The notes beneath the pieces were generated by a model. The model was given only the letters and a program-made list of their open reading frames with translations. It made no database searches and was not told where the DNA came from. From positions 1 to 64,000 of the forward strand of contig JAESQF010000085.1 in assembly GCA_016765295.1 (NCBI GenBank): 64,000 nucleotides of DNA. Reading direction: 5' to 3'. How positions within the stretch are numbered: the stretch's first letter is position 1; every line of letters starts with the position of its first letter. The translations under genes and the position numbers were made by a program. The DNA is from Oleispira sp. (lineage in GTDB: Bacteria > Pseudomonadota > Gammaproteobacteria > Pseudomonadales > Oceanobacteraceae). This document shows, piece after piece, positions 8,644 to 18,430 of the stretch.

Positions 8644-9868
8644 GCCGATTAAAAAATACCTCGAAATACTCGCCAAACATGATGGCTCAGACCTCTATCT
8701 CAGTACCGGTGCGCCTCCTAGTGGTAAATTTCAAGGTGTGCTCAAACCATTAAGCAAAGAACCACTGAAGCCTGGGCAAATCTTTGAGATGATTCAAGAG
8801 GTCATGGATGATGATCAGAAATATGAATTTGAGCATGAATTAGAGCTGAATATGGCGATCAGTTTACCTGGGGTTGGGCGCTTTCGTTTAAACATGTTTC
8901 GCCAGCGTAATGAAGTTTCTGTCGTTGCCCGCAATATTGTCACCGATATTCCTAAATTTGATGACTTAGGTTTACCAGAAGTTTTGAAAAGTGTCATTAT
9001 GGAGAAGCGTGGCTTAGTCTTATTTGTCGGTGGTACCGGATCGGGTAAATCTACCTCGTTAGCCTCGTTGATCGATCATAGAAATAGCACATCTGCAGGT
9101 CATATCATTACTATCGAAGACCCAGTGGAGTTTGTTCATAGTCATAAAAAATCGATCATCAACCAAAGGGAAGTTGGGGTTGATACTAAATCTTTTCATG
9201 CAGCGCTTAAAAATACCTTACGCCAAGCCCCTGATGTGATCTTGATTGGTGAAGTGCGTGATGCTGAGACCATGGAGCATGCACTGGCTTTTGCCGAGAC
9301 AGGTCATTTAGCGATATCGACCTTGCACGCTAATAATGCCAACCAAGCTATAGATCGAATTATCAATTTTTTCCCTTCTGAACGTCATGCGCAGATACTG
9401 CAAGACTTGGGTTTAAATGTGAAGGCTATCGTATCTCAGCGTTTAGTACCCACTGTTGATAATAAGCGAGTAGCCGCAGTTGAAGTTCTATTGGGGAATA
9501 AAACCATTCAAGATCGAATTTATAAGGGAGATATTGATTCAATTAAAGAAATCATGGCGAAGTCTGAAAACTTAGGCATGCAAACATTTGATGCGGCTCT
9601 ATTTAAACTTCAGCAAGCGGGGAAAATTAGTTTAGATGAAGCCTTAAAAAATGCGGACTCGGCAAATAATTTACGTTTACGTATCAAGTTGGCAGAAGGC
9701 GATGGCCCAGCAGAAAGTAATCGTGGCAGCGGTGGTACAAGTAAAGAGCCTTCAGTATTCGATGGACTTTCTTTAGAAAAAACAGATGCCGAGAAGCAAG
9801 AGGAGCAAAAGCAGGCGCTTGAGGATGCAGAGTTAGAACGTTTCCAAGCCTCTAGGAAAAAAGATTAA
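8642..9868 (+). CDS. pilU: PilU-type twitching motility ATPase (paralogue 1)
   Basis: 408 residues. PilU is the accessory retraction ATPase of type IV pili, a cytoplasmic hexamer that acts with PilT. PilU rather than PilT is shown by 'GLVLFVGGTGSGKSTSLASL' (Walker A), 'TIEDPVEFVHSHKKSIINQR', 'TLRQAPDVILIGEVRD' (Walker B) and 'ISTLHANNANQAIDRIINFF'; PilT has 'REDPD.ILVGE' and 'FGTLHTTSA' there. The C-terminus has an acidic, Gln-rich extension from about residue 355. It precedes a second, very similar copy. The ATG at 8642 is supported by the matching N-terminus 'MPI(K/R)KYLE' of that copy, though it lacks a clear ribosome site. No pilT is in the window. Confidence 0.9.
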   Translation: MPIKKYLEILAKHDGSDLYLSTGAPPSGKFQGVLKPLSKEPLKPGQIFEMIQEVMDDDQKYEFEHELELNMAISLPGVGRFRLNMFRQRNEVSVVARNIVTDIPKFDDLGLPEVLKSVIMEKRGLVLFVGGTGSGKSTSLASLIDHRNSTSAGHIITIEDPVEFVHSHKKSIINQREVGVDTKSFHAALKNTLRQAPDVILIGEVRDAETMEHALAFAETGHLAISTLHANNANQAIDRIINFFPSERHAQILQDLGLNVKAIVSQRLVPTVDNKRVAAVEVLLGNKTIQDRIYKGDIDSIKEIMAKSENLGMQTFDAALFKLQQAGKISLDEALKNADSANNLRLRIKLAEGDGPAESNRGSGGTSKEPSVFDGLSLEKTDAEKQEEQKQALEDAELERFQASRKKD

Positions 9869-9981
9869 CATTGTTATAAGTTATATAAGTTACGACTGAG
9901 TCACATTCCTAATCTATTGATACTATTGTTATAAAATCTAATGGTAAACTATTGTTCATTATAACGAATAAGAAAAATAGT

Positions 9982-11169
9982 ATGCCGATCAGAAAATACC
10001 TTGAAGTACTCGCTAAGCATGATGGCTCCGATTTATATCTCAGTACCGGTGCACCTCCTAGTGCTAAATTCCAAGGTGTGCTAAAGCAACTTAGTAAAGA
10101 ACCACTCAAATCTGGTCAGATAGCAAAGATGGTCGATCAGATTATGGATGCTGATCAAAAGAAAGAGTTTGAGCAAGAGATGGAACTCAATATGGCGATC
10201 AGCTTACCTTCTGGTGGTCGTTTCCGAATCAACATATTCCGCCAGCGAAACGAAGTTTCGGTTGTTGCCCGTAATATTGTCACCGATATTCCTAAATTTG
10301 ATGATTTAGGCTTGCCTGTTGTTTTGAAAAAGGTGATTACTGCTAAGCGCGGTTTGGTTCTTTTTGTTGGCGGCACAGGGTCGGGTAAATCAACCTCGTT
10401 AGCCTCATTAATCGATTATAGAAATGAGACTTCTGCGGGCCACATTATTACGATTGAAGATCCGGTTGAGTTTGTACATACCCACAAAAAGTCGATCATT
10501 AATCAACGTGAAGTTGGAGTGGATACTAAGTCATTTCAGGCCGCGCTTAAAAATACTTTACGCCAAGCCCCTGATGTTATTTTGATTGGTGAAATTCGTG
10601 ATCGTGAAACTATGGAACACGCGCTAGCATTTGCTGAAACAGGTCATCTAGCGATTTCAACGCTGCATGCTAATAACGCTAACCAAGCTTTAGATCGTAT
10701 CATCAACTTTTTTCCACAAGAGCGCCATGCTCAGCTATTGCAGGACATGGGGTTGAATATGCAAGCGATTGTCTCGCAACGTCTGATTCCTACCGTTGAT
10801 GGCAAGCGTGTTGCAGCAGTAGAAGTATTATTGGGTAATAAAACCATTCAAGGTCTTATTTACAAAGGCGATACCGATTCGATTAAAGAAATAATGGAAA
10901 AGTCAGAAAATCTCGGTATGCAAACCTTTGATGCAGCTTTGTTTAAGCTCCAGCAGGCGGGTAAAATTTCGATGGAAGAAGCACTTAAAAATGCCGATTC
11001 GGAAAACAACTTACGCTTGCGTATTAAGTTAGCAGAAACAGGAAAACCAGTAGCTGAATCTTCGTCAGGATTGGCGGGCTTGTCGCTAGAAAAAACTCAT
11101 GAAGAGAGAGCGGTTGAAGCACGTATTTCCCATGAAGACGCTGAGCTAGCGGAATTGATGGGAGCATAA
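9982..11169 (+). CDS. pilU: PilU-type twitching motility ATPase (paralogue 2)
   Basis: 395 residues from the ATG at 9982; the ORF track extends to a TTG at 9952, but the internal 'MPIRKYLEVLAKHDGSDLYL' aligns with the start of the upstream copy. Walker A 'GGTGSGKST', acid box 'IEDPVEFVH', Walker B 'DVILIGEIRD' and the histidine box 'ISTLHANNANQA' are intact. It is near-identical to paralogue 1 through the ATPase core and differs mostly in residues 45-60 and in the shorter C-terminal tail. The 113-bp AT-rich spacer between the two leaves room for a separate promoter. It ends before an AT-rich palindrome that separates it from ychF. Confidence 0.9.
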   Translation: MPIRKYLEVLAKHDGSDLYLSTGAPPSAKFQGVLKQLSKEPLKSGQIAKMVDQIMDADQKKEFEQEMELNMAISLPSGGRFRINIFRQRNEVSVVARNIVTDIPKFDDLGLPVVLKKVITAKRGLVLFVGGTGSGKSTSLASLIDYRNETSAGHIITIEDPVEFVHTHKKSIINQREVGVDTKSFQAALKNTLRQAPDVILIGEIRDRETMEHALAFAETGHLAISTLHANNANQALDRIINFFPQERHAQLLQDMGLNMQAIVSQRLIPTVDGKRVAAVEVLLGNKTIQGLIYKGDTDSIKEIMEKSENLGMQTFDAALFKLQQAGKISMEEALKNADSENNLRLRIKLAETGKPVAESSSGLAGLSLEKTHEERAVEARISHEDAELAELMGA

Positions 11170-11174
11170 TATAC

Positions 11175-11210
11175 TGAGATTACTTTATTATTTTTAATAA
11201 AGTAATCTCA
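11175..11210. terminator. AT-rich perfect palindrome between convergent pilU and ychF
   Basis: TGAGATTACTTTATTA / TAATAAAGTAATCTCA, a perfect 16-bp stem with a TTTT loop. It lies between convergent genes, as a shared terminator would, but has few GC pairs and no T tract after the stem. Confidence 0.5.
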
Positions 11211-11232
11211 AACACTTAATGAAAAACTAAGT

Positions 11233-12324
11233 TTAAACGTTAAAACGGTAATGCATTACATCACCATCTTTGATCAAGTATTCTTTACCTTCTAAGCGCC
11301 ACTTACCTGCATCTTTAGCACCGGCTTCACCTTTGAATTCGATGAAGTCTTCATAGGCAATAACTTCTGCGCGGATAAAGCCTTTTTCGAAATCAGTGTG
11401 AATAACACCCGCGCCATTAGGGGCGGTTGCGCCTACTTTTACTGTCCAAGCGCGAACTTCTTTAACGCCAGCTGTAAAGTAAGTTTGCAAACCTAATAAC
11501 TCATAACCCGCACGAATTACACGGTCAAGGCCGGCTTCTGTCATGCCCATATCTTCTAGAAATTCATTTTTTTCGTCATCGTCTAGTTCAGAAATTTCTG
11601 CTTCAATCTGGTTGCATACAACCACAACAACAGAATTATCAGCGGCGGCGATTTCGTTAACCACATCAAGGTGAGGATTGTTTTCAAAACCATCTTCGCT
11701 AACGTTAGCAATGTACATAACAGGCTTTAACGTGATCAAATGGAACTGATCATAAAGTTCGTAATCACCTTCTTCTTTTAGCAAAGTTCGGGCTGGTAGG
11801 CCTTCACTTAGATGAGCTACTAATACTTCTAATAAATCTTTTTGCTCAACTGAATCTTTAGCGCCACCCTTAGCAACACGTGATACTCGGTATAACTGCT
11901 TTTCACAAGATTCAAGGTCCGCCAAGATGAGTTCGGTATTAATGATATCGACATCGTCAAGTGGAGAGATTTTATTAGCAACGTGAATTACGTTTTCATC
12001 TTCGAAGCAGCGTACAACGTGAGCGATTGCATCGGTTTCACGAATGTTGGCTAAAAATTTATTTCCTAGACCTTCACCCTTTGAAGCACCTGCTACAAGG
12101 CCAGCAATATCAACGAATTCCATCGTTGTTGCTAGTACTTTATCAGGCTTAACAATTTCAGCTAATGCATCAAGACGCGCATCGGGCATAGGCACCATAC
12201 CTGAGTTCGGCTCGATCGTGCAGAAAGGGAAGTTCTCTGCGCTGATACCCGCTTTGGTTAGTGCGTTAAAGAGAGTCGATTTACCTACGTTGGGTAGACC
12301 AACGATTCCGCATTTAAAACCCAT
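11233..12324 (-). CDS. ychF: Ribosome-associated OBG-type ATPase YchF
   Basis: 363 residues, exactly the usual length. YchF is a P-loop NTPase that prefers ATP, binds ribosomes and is linked to the oxidative stress response. Motifs: P-loop '[15 protein letters not shown]', switch I '[10 protein letters not shown]', '[20 protein letters not shown]', and 'NVSEDG' replacing the guanine-specific NKxD, which explains ATP preference. The C-terminal TGS domain includes '[20 protein letters not shown]'. It follows pth on the minus strand by 46 bp, the standard pth-ychF pair. Confidence 0.97.
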   Translation of the reverse strand: MGFKCGIVGLPNVGKSTLFNALTKAGISAENFPFCTIEPNSGMVPMPDARLDALAEIVKPDKVLATTMEFVDIAGLVAGASKGEGLGNKFLANIRETDAIAHVVRCFEDENVIHVANKISPLDDVDIINTELILADLESCEKQLYRVSRVAKGGAKDSVEQKDLLEVLVAHLSEGLPARTLLKEEGDYELYDQFHLITLKPVMYIANVSEDGFENNPHLDVVNEIAAADNSVVVVVCNQIEAEISELDDDEKNEFLEDMGMTEAGLDRVIRAGYELLGLQTYFTAGVKEVRAWTVKVGATAPNGAGVIHTDFEKGFIRAEVIAYEDFIEFKGEAGAKDAGKWRLEGKEYLIKDGDVMHYRFNV

Positions 12325-12370
12325 CTTGATGTCCTATATTTTGTTAAATTCTTTATAAACGCTGTCAGCG

Positions 12371-12955
12371 TTACGCTTTAAAAGTATGAAGTCTGTTCAT
12401 TGCTTTGCCCCAATCGCCTTTAACGGCATCGGGTAATACACGACAGGCTTCATCAATTGTCGCGTCCATCTGTGTTTTCTCGTTGGCGCTGGGTCGACCT
12501 AGTACGTGCCCAGTCACTCGACTTTTATCCCCTGGATGGCCAATGCCAATACGCAGACGATGAAAGTTTTTATTATTACCTAAGCAGGCAATGATATCAC
12601 GTAAGCCATTTTGACCACCGTGACCGCCGCCATTTTTTAACTTTGCCACACCTGATGGTAAATCTAAATCATCATGGGCGACTAAAATCTCTTCGGCATT
12701 AATTTTATAGAAATTGGCTAGCGCCTGTACGGCTTTGCCACTGTCATTCATAAAGGTAGTTGGAAATAATATCCATACATCTTGGCCATCAATTCGGCCT
12801 TGGCCGCTGATACCATAAAATTTCTTATCGGCTTTTAAGGAAATATTATAAGCACGAGCAATCTCTGAGATAAACCAAGCACCAGCATTATGGCGAGTCG
12901 CTTCGTATTCAGAACCTGGATTGCCTAAACCGACTATGAGTTTAATCTTGCTCAT
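12371..12955 (-). CDS. pth: Peptidyl-tRNA hydrolase
   Basis: 194 residues. Pth cleaves the ester bond of peptidyl-tRNAs released from stalled ribosomes. The active-site residues are visible: Asn12 in 'GLGNPGSEY', His22 in '[10 protein letters not shown]', the aspartate in '[12 protein letters not shown]', and the glycine-rich '[14 protein letters not shown]' loop. It lies between rplY and ychF, a conserved order, but a strong terminator stands between rplY and pth, so it may have its own promoter in the 147-bp gap. Confidence 0.96.
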   Translation of the reverse strand: MSKIKLIVGLGNPGSEYEATRHNAGAWFISEIARAYNISLKADKKFYGISGQGRIDGQDVWILFPTTFMNDSGKAVQALANFYKINAEEILVAHDDLDLPSGVAKLKNGGGHGGQNGLRDIIACLGNNKNFHRLRIGIGHPGDKSRVTGHVLGRPSANEKTQMDATIDEACRVLPDAVKGDWGKAMNRLHTFKA

Positions 12956-13027
12956 CTTTATCTACGTCTATCTATTATTGTTTATTAATCGCTTAGTATT
13001 CTAAACGTTTATTAACGCTGTAATACA

Positions 13028-13055
13028 AAAAAGGGCTCATAAATGAGCCCTTTTT
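13028..13055 (-). terminator. Terminator after rplY
   Basis: Perfect 13-bp stem AAAAAGGGCTCAT / ATGAGCCCTTTTT with a 2-base loop. It lies 48 bp downstream of the rplY stop on the minus strand; T runs on both strands make it potentially bidirectional. Confidence 0.85.
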
Positions 13056-13102
13056 CTGTTTTCTCTCACCTTCATCACTTGTTGAGAATGAGAGAAAGAA
13101 GA

Positions 13103-13744
13103 TTACTCAGCAGCAGCAGCTTCGCCTTCGCCTTCTTCTTCAGCTATACCTTTAGGGGTAAACAAAGAAACAACAGCGGTATCGTGATCAGGACCATGAG
13201 ACAACGCTAAAGACTGTACGCCTTTAGGGAACTTGATGTCTGACAAGTGGATGATAGTACCCACTACAGCTTCAGCAAGATCGATTTCGATGAACAGAGG
13301 AAGATCGCCAGCTGCACAAATAACATCAATGCTAGTCATCTGGTGGTTAGCCTTAGCGCCGCCAACCTTAATCGCAGGACAAATATCTTCATTAATGAAG
13401 TGAACTGGAAGGTGAGACTTAAGAATCGTTGACTTGCTTACGCGCAAGAAATCAACGTGCATAACGTGGTCACGAGCAGGGTGACGCTGCATATCTTTCA
13501 ATACAACCTGTTCAGTTTTCTCACCAATGTTCAAAGTGATGATACTGCTGTAATAAGCTTCGTTTTCTAAAGCTTTTTTCAGCTCGTTAGCTTTTAGCGT
13601 AATGTTGGCTGGCTTACGTGCGTTGCCACCAGACTTTCCGCCATAAATAATAGCTGGAACTAGATTTTCTAAACGACGTAGGCGGCGGCTCGCACCTTTT
13701 CCTACTACTTCGCGAAGTTCTACGTTCAATGTTAAATCAGACAT
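13103..13744 (-). CDS. rplY: 50S ribosomal protein L25, Ctc (long) form
   Basis: 213 residues. The N-terminal about 95 residues ('GKGASRRLRRLENLVPAIIYG', 'VVLKDMQRHPARDHVMHVDFLRV') are the L25 fold that binds 5S rRNA; the remaining TL5-like beta domain marks the long Ctc form, as opposed to the 94-residue enterobacterial L25. The C-terminus ends in an acidic Glu/Gly/Ala tail. Ctc proteins are associated with general stress in other bacteria. It is downstream of prs and upstream of pth, the conserved order. Confidence 0.95.
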   Translation of the reverse strand: MSDLTLNVELREVVGKGASRRLRRLENLVPAIIYGGKSGGNARKPANITLKANELKKALENEAYYSSIITLNIGEKTEQVVLKDMQRHPARDHVMHVDFLRVSKSTILKSHLPVHFINEDICPAIKVGGAKANHQMTSIDVICAAGDLPLFIEIDLAEAVVGTIIHLSDIKFPKGVQSLALSHGPDHDTAVVSLFTPKGIAEEEGEGEAAAAE

Positions 13745-13820
13745 AAGGTCTACCTTTCTTTATAAAAAATCACTGTCATGTTTAAAACTATGGTTTAAAA
13801 CTATGCAGTGACTAAGTGCA

Positions 13821-13856
13821 GAAAACCCCAAGGGTAAAATACCCCTGAGGTTCTCT
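13821..13856 (-). terminator. Imperfect hairpin between prs and rplY
   Basis: On the minus strand GAACCTCAGGGGTA-TTTT-TACCCTTGGGGTTTTC forms an imperfect stem-loop after prs. It could attenuate or terminate prs transcription before rplY, or belong to the rplY leader. Confidence 0.45.
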
Positions 13857-13922
13857 ATGTGCTGAAGAGTTTTGCGACCAAACTCCTCAACCTGAAACTG
13901 TTTTCGTTAGCTTTAAAAAGTA

Positions 13923-14864
13923 CTAGCGAAACATGGCGCTAATTGATTCTTCGTTATTAACACGACGAATTGATTCAGCTAATAAACCAGAAATTGTCAA
14001 TTGACGAACGCGACCTGATTTTTGTGCGTCAGCTGATAGTGGAATCGTATCAGTCACAACTAACTCATCAAGATCAGAGGCTTTTAAACGTTCAATAGCG
14101 GGGCCAGATAAAACGGGGTGAGTACAATAAGCAACAACGGTCTTTGCGCCACGATCTTTTAATGCAGCAGCAGCGTGACATAAAGTACCTGCTGTATCGA
14201 CCATGTCATCAACTAAGACACAGGTACGACCTTCAATATCACCGATAATGTTCATTACTTCGGCAACATTGGCTTCTGGGCGACGCTTATCAATAATTGC
14301 TAGATCAACATTTAACTGTTTAGCAAGAGCGCGTGCGCGAACAACACCACCTACGTCAGGAGAAACAACCACAAGGTCTTCATATTTCTGACGAGCGATA
14401 TCATCTAATAAAATTGGTGAACCGTATACATTATCAACAGGGACACTAAAAAAGCCCTGGATTTGGTCAGCGTGTAAATCAACCGTTAATACGCGATCAA
14501 TACCTGCACCTACCATCATGTCAGCAACAGCACGGGCACTAATTGGCACACGAGCACTGCGAGAACGACGATCTTGGCGAGCATAACCGAAATAAGGAAC
14601 AACGGCGGTAATACGTGAAGCGGAAGCACGACGTAAACCATCTGCCATTAGCAGAAGTTCCATCAAGTTATCGTTGGTTGGAGTGCAGGTCGGTTGAATA
14701 ATAAAAACGTCTTTACCTCGCACGTTTTCATTGATTTCAACAGCGATTTCTCCATCACTGAATTTTCCAACAGACATTTCGCCCATTGGGATATCTAAAC
14801 GATCAACAACTAATTGGGCTAATTCAGGATTGGCGTTGCCGGTAAATACCATCAGTTTGGACAC
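13923..14864 (-). CDS. prs: Ribose-phosphate pyrophosphokinase (PRPP synthetase)
   Basis: 313 residues, normal length. Prs makes PRPP from ribose 5-phosphate and ATP for nucleotide, histidine and tryptophan synthesis. Motifs: '[20 protein letters not shown]', the ATP loop '[20 protein letters not shown]', '[11 protein letters not shown]', '[17 protein letters not shown]', and the PRPP-binding loop '[12 protein letters not shown]'. It follows ispE and tRNA-Gln on the minus strand, an order conserved in many gammaproteobacteria. Confidence 0.97.
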   Translation of the reverse strand: MSKLMVFTGNANPELAQLVVDRLDIPMGEMSVGKFSDGEIAVEINENVRGKDVFIIQPTCTPTNDNLMELLLMADGLRRASASRITAVVPYFGYARQDRRSRSARVPISARAVADMMVGAGIDRVLTVDLHADQIQGFFSVPVDNVYGSPILLDDIARQKYEDLVVVSPDVGGVVRARALAKQLNVDLAIIDKRRPEANVAEVMNIIGDIEGRTCVLVDDMVDTAGTLCHAAAALKDRGAKTVVAYCTHPVLSGPAIERLKASDLDELVVTDTIPLSADAQKSGRVRQLTISGLLAESIRRVNNEESISAMFR

Positions 14865-14910
14865 TATGGGTCACCTTTAGAATTTTTCAATAATGGATAA
14901 TAAGAGAAGT

Positions 14911-14985
14911 TGGCTGGGATGGCAGGATTTGAACCTGCGCATGACGGGATCAAAACCCGTTGCCTTACCGCTTGGCGACATCCCA
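14911..14985 (-). tRNA. tRNA-Gln (anticodon TTG)
   Basis: Read on the minus strand it folds as a 75-nt tRNA: acceptor TGGGATG / CATCCCA, D arm 'GCCAAGCGGTAAGGC', anticodon arm ACGGG-TTTTGAT-CCCGT with anticodon TTG, T arm 'GCAGGTTCAAATCCTGC', discriminator G and an encoded CCA. The ispE-tRNA-Gln-prs position is typical of gammaproteobacteria. Confidence 0.97.
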
Positions 14986-15004
14986 ACTTTTTAAAACCGT
15001 TTTT

Positions 15005-15898
15005 TCAAACGGAGCCGAATAATACCTTATGTGCAGAAGAAAGGTTAGTACCTTTCGCAATAAAAGTAATTAATTCAGCCGGAAGCTTACTTGCAACTTT
15101 CGTTGCTTTGTTCTCTGAAGCAAAGCTTAAGAAAACACAAGCTCCAGTTCCTGTCATCTTAGCAGAACCGAATTTGTTTAGCAAATTCAATGTCTTACCG
15201 ATTTCAGGGCTGAGTTTCGAGGCAACTAACTGACAGTCATTTCTGCTGTTGTTGGCCGCTTGTCCCTCAAGTGCGTGGCGCATATTAAGGATCTCACTGT
15301 CCCTTGTCAACTCTTTGTGTGAAAAGATTTCTTTTGTATCGGAATGAGCGTTTGGACAAGCCACTAGGAACCAATTTTGTACTAAATCTGGCAAGGGCGT
15401 TATCTTTTCACCTACCCCTTCGGCCCAGCAAGCTTGGCCTTTAATAAAGACAGGAACATCGGCTCCGAGTTTCACCCCGATTTCAGCTAGCTCATCTAAG
15501 GTTAAATTAAGTTGCCATAATTTATTCAGTGCTAACATGGTTGTCGCCGCATCCGAGCTGCCACCCCCTAAGCCACCGCCCATGGGTAATATCTTTTCTA
15601 ATTTGATATTCGCTCCGCAGTTACTACCTTTCATTTGCTTGTGCTGTTGCAGACTGCGTGCGGCTTTGATTATTAGATTATCTTCGAAATTAACCCCAGT
15701 TATTTCAGGGATTAACGTTAATTCACTATCGTCGCGAGGTTGGAAGCTTAATTGGTCGCCATGATCTAAAAATTGAAAGATGGTTTGTAATTCATGATAG
15801 CCATCTGCGCGGCGACCGGTGATGTGTAGCATCAGATTCAATTTTGCCGGCGCCGGGACGGTTAACCAAGGTGAGTTCTTATGGGCTTTGTTATCCAC
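15005..15898 (-). CDS. ispE: 4-diphosphocytidyl-2-C-methyl-D-erythritol kinase
   Basis: 297 residues of the GHMP kinase family. IspE phosphorylates CDP-ME in the non-mevalonate isoprenoid pathway. Motif 1 is 'PAPAKLNLMLHITGRRADGYH', the ATP loop is 'PMGGGLGGGSSDAATTMLAL' and motif 3 is 'KMTGTGACVFLSF'. Its start overlaps the end of lolB by 8 bp, so lolB and ispE are translationally coupled on the minus strand. Confidence 0.96.
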   Translation of the reverse strand: MDNKAHKNSPWLTVPAPAKLNLMLHITGRRADGYHELQTIFQFLDHGDQLSFQPRDDSELTLIPEITGVNFEDNLIIKAARSLQQHKQMKGSNCGANIKLEKILPMGGGLGGGSSDAATTMLALNKLWQLNLTLDELAEIGVKLGADVPVFIKGQACWAEGVGEKITPLPDLVQNWFLVACPNAHSDTKEIFSHKELTRDSEILNMRHALEGQAANNSRNDCQLVASKLSPEIGKTLNLLNKFGSAKMTGTGACVFLSFASENKATKVASKLPAELITFIAKGTNLSSAHKVLFGSV

Positions 15899-16475
15899 GA
15901 ATCGTCCACTCTTTTATTACGAAGGTGAATTTTAGTTGGTGGCCACTGATTTTAATGCGTCCAGGTAGCCAGGTATTTCCTCGGTACTGGTAGCGAGAAA
16001 AGTGCACCTGCCAGCCATGTTGTTGCAGACTTTCTAATAATCCTATGGAGTTGCGCACTTCCGTGGCCGCTGAGTTAGGGCTGGCCTGGCCTTTTACCCA
16101 ATAGCGAAGATCTAATACGGGAAATTGCCAGCCTAGATGTTGCTGCATAAGTTGTTCCGCAGTATCGGCTAAAACGGCATCTTTACCACCGACAGATAAA
16201 CTCGCGTATTGTGAGTTCCCTATTAAGTGACTAGAGCCTTGACCAAAAGGCCCAGACAAAAAGAGATCATATTCATCATACTCCTGACTCCAAGTTAAGT
16301 AGCCTGTCACTGCCTGTTGCTTATCAACAATAGAGAGCTTGCCTCGGACTTGCCAAGATTGAATTTTGTCTAGTTGGATTTTTAGTGCTGAGCTATCTTG
16401 CTGTAAGTTAAAAATGCTACAGCCTTGCAGGCTCGTACCCATGATGAGTACGAGCATTAATAAAGAGGTTTTCAT
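15891..16475 (-). CDS. lolB: Outer-membrane lipoprotein receptor LolB
   Basis: 194 residues with a lipoprotein signal 'LIMGTSLQGCSIF' (lipobox LQGC). LolB accepts lipoproteins from LolA and inserts them in the outer membrane. The core 'WQVRGKLSIVDKQQAVTGYL' and 'WLPGRIKISGHQLKFTFVIKEW' match the hydrophobic half-barrel of the family. It overlaps the upstream TPR gene by 4 bp and ispE by 8 bp, making a three-gene coupled unit, the same as in Pseudomonas. Confidence 0.92.
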   Translation of the reverse strand: MKTSLLMLVLIMGTSLQGCSIFNLQQDSSALKIQLDKIQSWQVRGKLSIVDKQQAVTGYLTWSQEYDEYDLFLSGPFGQGSSHLIGNSQYASLSVGGKDAVLADTAEQLMQQHLGWQFPVLDLRYWVKGQASPNSAATEVRNSIGLLESLQQHGWQVHFSRYQYRGNTWLPGRIKISGHQLKFTFVIKEWTIRG

Positions 16476-18235
16476 TCTGTTGCGGAATCTACTTTAAGTC
16501 GTTGTTGGGTATCTTTAATAACGGGGCTTTCAGGGTTGTCTTCTAAACCTTGCTGCCAAATACTTTGCGCTTCTTTATTTCTGTCTAATTTCCATAAAAC
16601 TTCACCTAGATGCGCGGCAACTTCATGATCTGGAAATTCATCATAAGCTTTTTGCAGTAATTCTAATGCTTTATAAAGATCCCCTAGGCGGTAATGAATC
16701 CAGCCTAGGCTATCGATAATAGCGGGGTTATTAGGGGATAGTTCATTGGCTTGCTCAACTAAGACGAGAGCTTCTTCTATACGATCGGTTTTATCCGCGA
16801 GGGTATACCCTAGTGCATTCATCGCCTCGGCATTTTTAGGGTTAAGCTGGATGATTTTACGTAAATCAGCTTCTAACTGAGTAATATCCCCCATTTTTTC
16901 TGCCAGTAAACCACGACTATAAAGGAAGTCGATATTGTCAGGGTCTTCAAGTAAAGCCATATCGGTAAGGTTGTAAGCTTCTTGAAAATCGCTTTCTTCT
17001 ATTAATAGTTCAACCTCTAGCATAACCAGCTCGGTATTGAACTTAGGATGCTGGCCACGGCTATGGCTTAAATAATCTCTGGCTGCATTGATGTCTTCTT
17101 GTTGCATTAATAGACGCACAGTTTGCAGTTGGGCAGGTAAAAACTGGCGACCTTGCTGTACTTGTCCCAGATTACGTAAAGCCCTTGGGTAATCTTTTTG
17201 TAATTCAGCAATGCGCGCTAAATAAAAATAGGCTTCGTCTGCAATCGGGCGAGTTAGTATGAGTGGGGTTAGGTTTGCAATAGCCTCGTCATATTCTTGC
17301 AGCTCTATGTTGAGTAAACCTAAAGAAAGTTGAATCGATTGATCGTCAGGGAAGTGCTGATTTAAATATTGAAATGCCGCACGGGCCTCTGTGTAACGTT
17401 TTAAGTCAATTAAAATACGCGCGCGCAAAATACCAATGCCCTTATGTTTAGGCATGTTGTCATGCAAATCATCCAGCCATACTAGAGCCTCTTCTGCTTC
17501 GCCGAGCTTATGTAATACGCGGGCTTTACTTAATGCTGCAGCGGTATAGTTAGAGCGTAATGCGAGTGCTTGATCAAAGGCGGGCAGTGCGGCGGGATAA
17601 TCTTCTAACTGTAATAAAAGTGTGCCTTTCGCCATCCAAAGCTGAGGGTAATCGGGATGTTTTTCGGTTAACGCTTCAAATTGCTGTAATAAATTGCGCT
17701 TTTGCTCGGGGGTTAAGTGTTGGGCGTTGAGGGCTAAATAATCAAATTGACTGGCGCCTGCTAGTTCTAGAACGGCCTCCATATGTACCAGGGCGTTAGA
17801 AAAATCCCCTTCAATCATCAGTGCTTGAGCTAAAACTTGATGAGCTTGGGGTTCAAATGGCGCGCTTTCGACCCAGATTTTAGCCGCGCGCAATGTGTAG
17901 TTATTAATTCCCATATACTGAGCAATGCGAGTAGCTCGCTCAGCAATACCGGCATCTTGAGTTTTCTCAGCTTGATCGAGGTAATTGACTAATGAAATAT
18001 CAAATTGCTGACGTTGGCCGGCAACTTCTGCAACTAATAGAGAGTATAAGGTAGGGGCAGGAAATGGACGGTAGTCAACGACCGCTTCTAATTCAGGAGA
18101 TACTACTTGAGAGTTGCCAATGCCAGCCTCATTTATATCTGAGTTATTACCTGAGCTGCTTGTCGGCAGATAAGCGCAAGCAGTCATCAAACTATGGGCA
18201 ATTAATAAACTAATAATCCGTACGAGCATAACCAT
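16472..18235 (-). CDS. TPR-repeat lipoprotein upstream of lolB
   Basis: 587 residues. The N-terminal 'ISLLIAHSLMTACAYLP' is a lipoprotein signal (lipobox MTAC). Most of the rest is tandem tetratricopeptide repeats, for example 'PQLWMAKGTLLLQLEDYPAA', 'AEAMNALGYTLADKTDRIEEA' and 'PAIIDSLGWIHYRLGDLYKA'. Homologues lie in the same place next to hemA and lolB in pseudomonads and are predicted scaffold proteins in the envelope, exact role unknown. It shares a 4-bp overlap with lolB and is divergent from hemA across 195 bp. Two starts (codons 1 and 3) are possible. Confidence 0.85.
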   Translation of the reverse strand: MVMLVRIISLLIAHSLMTACAYLPTSSSGNNSDINEAGIGNSQVVSPELEAVVDYRPFPAPTLYSLLVAEVAGQRQQFDISLVNYLDQAEKTQDAGIAERATRIAQYMGINNYTLRAAKIWVESAPFEPQAHQVLAQALMIEGDFSNALVHMEAVLELAGASQFDYLALNAQHLTPEQKRNLLQQFEALTEKHPDYPQLWMAKGTLLLQLEDYPAALPAFDQALALRSNYTAAALSKARVLHKLGEAEEALVWLDDLHDNMPKHKGIGILRARILIDLKRYTEARAAFQYLNQHFPDDQSIQLSLGLLNIELQEYDEAIANLTPLILTRPIADEAYFYLARIAELQKDYPRALRNLGQVQQGRQFLPAQLQTVRLLMQQEDINAARDYLSHSRGQHPKFNTELVMLEVELLIEESDFQEAYNLTDMALLEDPDNIDFLYSRGLLAEKMGDITQLEADLRKIIQLNPKNAEAMNALGYTLADKTDRIEEALVLVEQANELSPNNPAIIDSLGWIHYRLGDLYKALELLQKAYDEFPDHEVAAHLGEVLWKLDRNKEAQSIWQQGLEDNPESPVIKDTQQRLKVDSATE

Positions 18236-18430
18236 CTTTTTCCATGTCTTCTGTCAATAGCATACTCTGAAAATTAACTAAAAGTCAGCGCTATGTCTTT
18301 ATTATGGGTGAAATAATGGTAGACAGGGTAATGTGGAAAAGATTTCATCATTATTTACCGTTATACTGTGTGCATTACACTCATAGCATCATAGTCATCG
18401 CATTATCGATAAGGTCAGATTTAGTCTCAA

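Noticed and set aside
8642-9868. First retraction ATPase as PilT
   Set aside because: Its Walker B region (QAPDVILIGEVRD) and LHANNANQA match PilU, not PilT (REDPD.ILVGE, TLHTTSA).
14910-15233. Plus-strand ORF of 107 codons
   Set aside because: It covers the antisense of tRNA-Gln and of ispE; it is a shadow ORF.
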